Assembly (NCBI GenBank): GCA_964486825.1 | Contig: CAZAQS010000142.1 | Span: forward strand, 1 to 11,918 | Direction of reading: 5' to 3' | Source: CAZAQS01 sp964486825 | Lineage (GTDB): Bacteria > Chloroflexota > Anaerolineae > Anaerolineales > UBA4823 | DNA length: 11,918 bases | In this document: one piece after another, positions 6,154 to 11,918 of the stretch | Layout of the letters: every line of letters begins with the position of its first letter | Position numbering within the stretch: the stretch's first letter is position 1 | Translations under genes and position numbers: made by a program | Notes under the pieces: model-generated | Told to the model about the DNA's origin: nothing | The model's database searches: none | What the model saw: the letters and a program-made list of their open reading frames with translations, nothing else

Positions 6154-9100
6154 ATGACCTCCCAAGTGGCGTGGGTGGTTCGGCCTGCCGGATCTGTGAC
6201 GCTGACCACGATCACCCGCACATCGCGAGGAACCCAGGCATAGGTCAATCCGTTGCGCGGGTTCATTGGGTCATAGCGAAAGATCGTATCGGGCTGCTCT
6301 TCAGGCGTGGGCAGACCCACTGAAATCAGAGGCAGCGCGTCGGTTGTTATGCGGCGGGTTGCAACACTGGCATCGAGCGCGACCGTCTGTATGGCGAAGG
6401 TATGCACACCTAAGGATGTCCGTTCTAGGGCAGCGTCGCATACAAAACTTACCAGGCGGTAATCTGGATGGCTATCCTGGTCTTCAACGGCGAGACCTTC
6501 CAGGGGCGGCGGAAGTGTGGAGCTTGGGATTACCTCAACCGCCCGGGTTGGAAAGGACTTGCCGCCGTATTCCCCGCGGCTGCGGTCTGTCACACCGTAA
6601 GCGACTGCCCGGTAAAAGACCGGTTTCCAGGAGGGTCCGAAGGTAGTGTCTTCCACTTGCCAGCGGATCGAACCACCGGAGCGAATTCCAGACGAGGCAT
6701 TCAACACGGCGATTGGCGGTCCCATCATTTCGGTCGACACAGCCCTATGCGGGCTGGACGCTCGATAGATCTCGATGCGGGCGGCCTTCACGCGCGTTTC
6801 TGGTACCTCCACACTGAGGCCGATCAGACCGCCCAGATCGCGGCCGGCGAGCCGCGGTGTTTCGGGGGTAGCCACCATAGGTGCGGCGACGGCAAAGTAG
6901 CTGTTGCTTGATGATGGTAGTGATCCTTCTACCCCGGTGCTGCTGATAGGTACGATGCCATAAAAGTGGATCAAGCGCGAGCCGCGCGGGAGCTCGATTT
7001 CGAGCGAGTTGGTCGGTACCCGGTCGGCGATGCGGCGGAACGCCCGGCGAGCGCGGCCAATATCCGGCGTACGGAGGTCAATCAAACGATCAGTAGCCGA
7101 GATTTCCAGGTCCGCTGATGGCTGGTCGAGTTCGCGCCGTAGGGCTGTCTCGTCCGCCAGATACACAGCATACAACGGCGCGGTAGCAGCCCATTCGAGC
7201 CGGGTACGTACCACGCCACGCGAGTCTGGAATCGAGGCCCACCACATTTCGGCAGGGACGAACGGCTCAGGCGGGGGAATCGGGCTTGCAACATCGGTGC
7301 TGGTATCGGGTGACCACGCACTAAGCCTGGTCGGAACCACCCGCTCCGTCGCACGCGCCCGAGCGGTGATCCGCTGCCGGGGGTGGCTGCCAAACGCAAG
7401 TTCTATCCCACCCACCGTCACCCGGTAGGTACGCAGGTTGCTCAGATCCTCATCAGGGATATGATCGACACCTGCCGGCGGCGATGACTCCGTAGCCATG
7501 CTGAAGTCGATGATCCTATCCGCGACCGTTGGCCCCCCAATCGACAAAACCGAGCCAGGAACGGCGGGCGGTGGCGCATCCGCCGGGTGTACCAGCAATC
7601 GCAGGTGAATTTGACTTGGTCGCCGGTGCGTCCAATCCCAGGTGAATTCAATCGCCGCTGATGTGTTTTGCGTAGGAAGGTTGTCAGCAGTGACGGTCAC
7701 CTCGACCTTCCGCACCGCAGGGACCTGTGGGGCAACCGATGCCAGAGGGTAGTCTACCGAGAACCAGTCGCTCCACCGGCCAAACCAGTCGTGAGCTGCG
7801 ATACTGTAGACGAGGTTAGGTGGTTCGCCAGGAAAGACCTCGGGAACGCCTGTATCACTAAAGCGAACCGAGGCAAGGCTCTTCACGTTTGGTGCAGTAG
7901 CCGCGACGAAGGGTACCCGCCCCCCCGAGAGGCGTTCCTCGGTGCGGATCTCCATCTCGGCCCCAGGAGCTCCCCGGGCAATCGCATAGCCGCTCGGGCG
8001 AGCGCCCAGGGCGTTGGTGAGGACCGGAACCACCCAGGAGATCTCCGCTACTTGCAGCCAGCGCCCATCGATGATTCCAGGGGGGTCTAGGTGGGGCGGA
8101 GTTCTGGCGCTGGCCGACAGCCCGGCGGGTGGTGAGGGTAGCGGCGGTTCATGCCCGAGGTACAAGGCAGCCAGTTCACCGTTGAGTGTCACGTTTAATG
8201 GGAAAGGATCCGCGAAATTCTGCTGCACTTCGTGCTCAACAGTAACCATGTATATATCGTGAAACATGGGTCGGTCGGCAAAGGGGTTATCCTGTTGTGG
8301 GTGGTCATCAAAGGTGGTGCCAAAACCAAGGGCAAGCGCGCCAAAAGGGTCTCCCCCAGCCATCAGCAGCATGCTTGTCAGCGGCCAGATCCTGGCCGGG
8401 CGCGCCTGCGCATGCCAAGCTCCAGACGCATCCTTTCCCTGTACCGATCGCGGCGCAGTGGTTACGATCTCGACCTCTTGCTCAGCTTGATCCACTGGGT
8501 CGGCCACGATCTCAAGGACATTTGCCATGCCTTCCAGCAAAGGCATAAGTTCATGGGTCACCAACGTTCCAGGGTCGGGTGGGATAAATGGCTCAGGTGG
8601 GGTGCCACGGTCGGTGGTTCCGGACCAGCCCTCGTCGGGTGTACCTTCTCCCACTCGTCGGATGGCCGCGCTAACGGGGTCCTCTTCCGCTCCAACGAGG
8701 CCCTGATGGCTTAGCGGGTATTTGGAGCTGTCAAACAGCGGGCTAGATACCGGCAGGCCAACCGTTTCTATCAGGTTCCATCCGGGGTGGTTTACAAAAT
8801 CCTGCATAGGAACGAAAGTTGCGTCCTCGATGCTTGCGCTGCCGGTTATGGTGATGCTTGAAGCAGGGGTGCCGGTTAGTATGACGGGAAGCGACGACAC
8901 CGGCCCGACAATGGTCTTCTGGTCTACAATATGCCCCGTGCCGCTGGCTCCGCTGTAGGCGCGCAGGACCACGGAGCTTGTTGGTGTGGAAAGTATGAGC
9001 CGCACGGCGACGGCTCCTCCCTCAGGCCAGGTGACCAGATTGTCATCTCCAATTTGTATTTGCCTGAACGCCAACCGTTTAAACTCAACCTGGCCCTCAA

Positions 9101-9242
9101 ACCGCCAGACGTGAAACAGGGCGCGCGGCAGCCCCAGACTGGGGTGCAGGATCCAACGCAAGGCCAGCCGTGGATTACCTTGAACCATGATGGACGCACC
9201 GGCGGCATGGAACAGTTCTGGGAATACGTAACGTGTTCTCAT
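6150..9242 (-). CDS. Large protein of repeated Ig/fibronectin-III-like modules, function unknown
   Basis: 1030 residues, middle gene of the operon, family not recognised. There is no signal peptide, membrane helix or cell-wall anchor, so it is probably cytoplasmic or exported by a leaderless route. The first 45 residues include RWILHPSLGLPRALFHVWR, followed by a beta-rich, jelly-roll-like stretch (50-150). After a proline-rich linker (PPEPFIPPDPG, 215-225) and a mixed region, the rest reads as successive beta-sandwich modules of 100-150 residues. Fibronectin-III-like strand endings occur near 479-497 (YSIAAHDWFGRWSDWFSVD), 626-646, 760-785 and 875-905 (VFYRAVAYGVTDRSRGEYGG), and a last module ends the protein near 1000-1030. 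A second linker, PPPEPFVPAEMWW (656-668), echoes the first. The start at 9242 overlaps the upstream stop by four bases (ATGA). The module assignment is by eye; a scaffold or binding role is an inference. Confidence 0.65.
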   Translation of the reverse strand: MRTRYVFPELFHAAGASIMVQGNPRLALRWILHPSLGLPRALFHVWRFEGQVEFKRLAFRQIQIGDDNLVTWPEGGAVAVRLILSTPTSSVVLRAYSGASGTGHIVDQKTIVGPVSSLPVILTGTPASSITITGSASIEDATFVPMQDFVNHPGWNLIETVGLPVSSPLFDSSKYPLSHQGLVGAEEDPVSAAIRRVGEGTPDEGWSGTTDRGTPPEPFIPPDPGTLVTHELMPLLEGMANVLEIVADPVDQAEQEVEIVTTAPRSVQGKDASGAWHAQARPARIWPLTSMLLMAGGDPFGALALGFGTTFDDHPQQDNPFADRPMFHDIYMVTVEHEVQQNFADPFPLNVTLNGELAALYLGHEPPLPSPPAGLSASARTPPHLDPPGIIDGRWLQVAEISWVVPVLTNALGARPSGYAIARGAPGAEMEIRTEERLSGGRVPFVAATAPNVKSLASVRFSDTGVPEVFPGEPPNLVYSIAAHDWFGRWSDWFSVDYPLASVAPQVPAVRKVEVTVTADNLPTQNTSAAIEFTWDWTHRRPSQIHLRLLVHPADAPPPAVPGSVLSIGGPTVADRIIDFSMATESSPPAGVDHIPDEDLSNLRTYRVTVGGIELAFGSHPRQRITARARATERVVPTRLSAWSPDTSTDVASPIPPPEPFVPAEMWWASIPDSRGVVRTRLEWAATAPLYAVYLADETALRRELDQPSADLEISATDRLIDLRTPDIGRARRAFRRIADRVPTNSLEIELPRGSRLIHFYGIVPISSTGVEGSLPSSSNSYFAVAAPMVATPETPRLAGRDLGGLIGLSVEVPETRVKAARIEIYRASSPHRAVSTEMMGPPIAVLNASSGIRSGGSIRWQVEDTTFGPSWKPVFYRAVAYGVTDRSRGEYGGKSFPTRAVEVIPSSTLPPPLEGLAVEDQDSHPDYRLVSFVCDAALERTSLGVHTFAIQTVALDASVATRRITTDALPLISVGLPTPEEQPDTIFRYDPMNPRNGLTYAWVPRDVRVIVVSVTDPAGRTTHATWEVI
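6158..6163 (-). promoter_or_regulatory. Ribosome binding site for the PLD-like gene
   Basis: GGGAGG on the minus strand, four bases upstream of the ATG at 6153. It supports that start over the in-frame TTG at 6165, and lies inside the 3' end of the preceding gene. Confidence 0.6.
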
Positions 9243-11918
9243 GGAAGCTCATCCTCCCAAGGCGGCGCAGCAAGATCCACCTCACACAACACCACAGGTG
9301 TGTCGGAGGTGTCGGTATCCAGGAGCGGGTGAAGCGCCCTTGCCAAGCCCAAGGTGACCGTTTTCCCTCGCCCACCCGCCTTAAGTATGGCAAGCGTGCG
9401 GGTCCCACTTCCATCTCGCACCAAGCGGTCTACCAGCGCGGTGGGAAGCGGTGATAGGGACGGCGGCGCTGCTGGTCTTGGCTCGATGTGCACCGTGCGG
9501 AACTCCGCGATAGTCTGAGCAACGAAGGTCTTCGTGCCAGTTAGACGTTGACGGAACTCTCCACCGTCAGCCACCAGTACGCTTTCATCCTCGCGCACCA
9601 ATTCGTCCACCGATAGCCAAAGGTGATCGGCCATGATCCACCGCTCGATGTACTCGCCCGTCTCGTCATATTCCGCCTCCGGCTCGCGCCTGGTCCGCCA
9701 CAGCGGCTCTGGGGTCTCGATCAAGATTCCCAGCGGTTGGGCAGGGTTTTCAGTGTTCCAAAGTACCGATACAAGCGGCGACTCCGGCCTGCTGGCGGCC
9801 TCAAACCCGGCATCCATCATCGCAAGATCGAAGATTTCATCGGTTACCCGATCGGCGAGCGCCGCCAGCGGGGTGAAATCGTTCACCAACCGTGGCTGCA
9901 CGAGCGAGATCCGTACGGCTTCGGCGAAGGCTTCGCGCGTGGCATAGCGCGAGGTAGTGAAGTGCTGCCTGTACAGCGGTCGCACTCCCACCTCGTTCGG
10001 CAGTGGGGATAGCGTGGCAAGATGACCGTTGGAATCAAGCATTTCCAGATCCAGCACGTAATCGGTGAACGGATCCAGTGCAAAAGGCAGCGTCACGCGC
10101 CCATGCTGGTCAGCATCCGGGTTGAAGTCAGCGCAGGTTTTTGGACCCAATCGCCGCCGCACGGTCGCCTCCCAGGGAGAGAGAATCGCACCGCCAAGCG
10201 GCTCGAACAGACCGGTTAGCACAAGGTGCGTGAGGGGCGCTTCGGGAGTATCGGCCGACCCTCGGAAGGATGCGGCATGCGCCACCGCCCGCAGCTCGCG
10301 GTCATAAGCGTTGTACAGTTCCAGCACATTGTCGGTAGAGAACACCACCACCACCGGCTCCGCATAGAAATGATATGCCTCACCCGGCGAGGGGAACTGG
10401 GCCAGCATCCACGGATCAAGGCTGCGTGGCGGTTCGTGGTCTGTAAAGAACGTCCGGCGAGCCTCCTGGTTGGTGACAGTGCGAATCGCAACGATCTCGT
10501 TGGGGTCCTCGTCTTCGGATGGGTTATCGGGCTTTTTGCCCACCTGACCGTCATAGCGCACGATAACTTCATACTTGGCGTTTGGCAACAGCAACGCGTG
10601 AGGCTGGCCGCTCAACGCGTCTTCCAGGCCAGCGAGGTCATCCCCGGCCTCCTCCGTATCGGCAGTTACCCGTATCACTTCTTGTAGTGATAGCCCCTCG
10701 ATGACCGCGAGGAAGAAAGAAGGCGGGTTCATGCCAAATTCATGGATCGCTTCAGCGAGTGGGGAAATGCCAATATCTATTTTCAGCCCTGGGGCAGGTA
10801 GTTTAATGCGAACCAGGAACTGGTCCCATCCACCAGCCTTGGCTAGCACCGGGAAATAATCCCTTGCCAGCTTCACATCATCCCACCAGGGACCCGAAGT
10901 GTCCACCCACCGGGGAGGTAGCTGGGCATCGGAACTGACTAGCAGGAAGGAGGCCAAGACACCGGCGATCTCGGCTCCACCTGGGCCATAAGCCCGCACC
11001 TTGATCAGGCGCTGGGCAACCATCTCCGACCGGGCAAAGATCAATAACGTCATATCGATAAACGGCCCGCCATATAGCCTGACGATATCGCGCAGATCGC
11101 CTTGGCGGTGTTCATCCATTTCTTTGAGCGTGCTCTGCAGCGCGTCGTCGATCATGCTCAATGAATCGCTTAGCAACTCGTATGGCGCCTGGAGCACTTT
11201 TGCCACGCATTCCTGGGGCTCATCTACAAAGGAAACTCCCCCCGATGAAACATTAAGGCTGCGGGTCGCGGCGGTTGTGGGTGCCCTCCGGGCAGCTGGT
11301 AACCGAGGAACGGCCAGTTGCGAAAGCCGGGCGCGGTCGACGAGTTCGATAAGCGCGGATATAGACTCCTGCGGACGATCTGGGCACTGTGAGCCTACCC
11401 CTACGACGGTGGCATTCATGGCGGGAAGCAGTCCGTCCAAAAAGGTCCCGGTCTGCCAGGTTTCGCGGACGCGGAGCTCCCTATTTACCGGTAAGGAGCG
11501 AGTGGACCCCGGAGGATCCGGCCAGGCCTGACCGTCCATCCGCCAGCCCTCGAGTGATGGACCAAGCGGTTCAAACCGGAAGGTCCACATCACCCTGGCC
11601 GCCTCCGCAACTATCGTGCAGGTATTTTTCCACCGACCATCCACCAGGCTGTCAAGCGCAGGTCCCTGGACGAGCGCTTTATCCACATTGCTTGGTTTCC
11701 AGTCGATCAGAGCCAGCTCGACTGGAAGACCGTCACTGCCTGCCTGCTGAGCAGGGTGCCGCCAGGTGTAGGGCCTTGGGCCATCCGTTACGGGGGGTGT
11801 GCCGGGTGGGACGGCTGCGTCGTTGATCGCGACCAACCTGAGCTCAACGGAGCGAATGTTGTAACGCAGGTAATTTTCGCCTCTCTTCTGCCAGCCATCG
11901 AGGAAACCTACAGGCAGT
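9239..11918 (-). CDS. Large protein of unknown function (5' end beyond the right edge)
   Basis: First visible gene of the operon. The frame is open from the window edge to the TGA at 9239, giving 892 visible residues. A TTG at 11836 is the first possible start seen from inside, but the 27 codons upstream (including FLDGWQKRGENYLRYNIRSV) read as continuing protein, so the true start is outside. No known catalytic motif or membrane helix is visible; as the N-terminus is missing, a signal peptide cannot be judged. Two segments resemble Ig-like modules: one reads LLPNAKYEVIVRYDG, then FFTDHEPP and PVVVVFSTDNVLELYNAYD (about 443-540 of the visible part); the other reads DPFTDYVLDLEML, then PLYRQHFTTSRYAT (about 615-662). 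Between and around them are mixed helical segments. The C-terminal 110 residues are rich in Pro, Leu and Arg. Overlap with the next gene is four bases (ATGA), indicating coupled translation. Function unknown. Confidence 0.65.
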   Translation of the reverse strand, partial: LPVGFLDGWQKRGENYLRYNIRSVELRLVAINDAAVPPGTPPVTDGPRPYTWRHPAQQAGSDGLPVELALIDWKPSNVDKALVQGPALDSLVDGRWKNTCTIVAEAARVMWTFRFEPLGPSLEGWRMDGQAWPDPPGSTRSLPVNRELRVRETWQTGTFLDGLLPAMNATVVGVGSQCPDRPQESISALIELVDRARLSQLAVPRLPAARRAPTTAATRSLNVSSGGVSFVDEPQECVAKVLQAPYELLSDSLSMIDDALQSTLKEMDEHRQGDLRDIVRLYGGPFIDMTLLIFARSEMVAQRLIKVRAYGPGGAEIAGVLASFLLVSSDAQLPPRWVDTSGPWWDDVKLARDYFPVLAKAGGWDQFLVRIKLPAPGLKIDIGISPLAEAIHEFGMNPPSFFLAVIEGLSLQEVIRVTADTEEAGDDLAGLEDALSGQPHALLLPNAKYEVIVRYDGQVGKKPDNPSEDEDPNEIVAIRTVTNQEARRTFFTDHEPPRSLDPWMLAQFPSPGEAYHFYAEPVVVVFSTDNVLELYNAYDRELRAVAHAASFRGSADTPEAPLTHLVLTGLFEPLGGAILSPWEATVRRRLGPKTCADFNPDADQHGRVTLPFALDPFTDYVLDLEMLDSNGHLATLSPLPNEVGVRPLYRQHFTTSRYATREAFAEAVRISLVQPRLVNDFTPLAALADRVTDEIFDLAMMDAGFEAASRPESPLVSVLWNTENPAQPLGILIETPEPLWRTRREPEAEYDETGEYIERWIMADHLWLSVDELVREDESVLVADGGEFRQRLTGTKTFVAQTIAEFRTVHIEPRPAAPPSLSPLPTALVDRLVRDGSGTRTLAILKAGGRGKTVTLGLARALHPLLDTDTSDTPVVLCEVDLAAPPWEDELP
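9253..9258 (-). promoter_or_regulatory. Ribosome binding site for the middle operon gene
   Basis: GGGAGG on the minus strand, ten bases upstream of the ATG at 9242 and inside the 3' end of the preceding gene. It supports the ATGA-overlapping start. Confidence 0.55.

Noticed and set aside
9430..9480. Gly-rich KAGGRGKTVTLG near the C-terminus of the first operon protein as a Walker A nucleotide-binding loop
   Set aside because: The spacing does not fit GxxxxGK[ST] and no Walker B or other NTPase motif is found nearby.

Overview
The window looks like a chromosomal piece of a bacterium that degrades plant polysaccharides. It has two unlike halves. The left part (about 1-3120) is visibly AT-richer and holds the remains of an arabinoside-utilisation locus. 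The right part (3127-11918) is GC-richer and is filled by three very large, tightly packed minus-strand genes with no clear named family. A Chloroflexota (Anaerolineae-like) or similar environmental lineage would fit, but this is only an impression; there is no rRNA or marker gene to settle it.

Left part. On the minus strand, in transcription order, are a MalF-type sugar ABC permease (about 1724-2120), a MalG-type permease (1059-1722) and a GH51 alpha-L-arabinofuranosidase (1-1052, running off the left edge). A LacI-family regulator reads away from them on the plus strand (2097-2756). Transporter, glycosidase and regulator form a familiar arabino-oligosaccharide operon, but it is damaged. The permease and the regulator have both lost their 5' ends at one shared junction near 2111-2139. 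The MalG gene has lost about 80 codons internally, and its normal C-terminal codons survive out of frame just before the arabinofuranosidase. It also carries an in-frame 45-bp duplication near its N-terminus. Next to lacI, 2771-3120 reads like a small membrane-protein gene broken by a stop and a frameshift. The visible part of the arabinofuranosidase is intact.

Right part. Three genes on the minus strand are transcribed from right to left: a protein of at least 892 residues (9239-11918, 5' end off the window), one of 1030 residues (6150-9242) and one of 1008 residues (3127-6153). Both junctions are ATGA overlaps, each preceded by a good GGGAGG ribosome binding site, so the three are almost certainly co-translated. 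None has a signal peptide or membrane segment. The first two look like strings of Ig/fibronectin-III-like beta-sandwich modules. The last ends in a half phospholipase-D-like domain whose catalytic His and Lys appear to be replaced. This looks like an uncharacterised multi-protein assembly or effector module. Its function cannot be read from the window. The most informative next evidence would be the genes upstream, beyond the right edge.

No tRNA, rRNA, CRISPR array, insertion sequence or phage integrase was seen.
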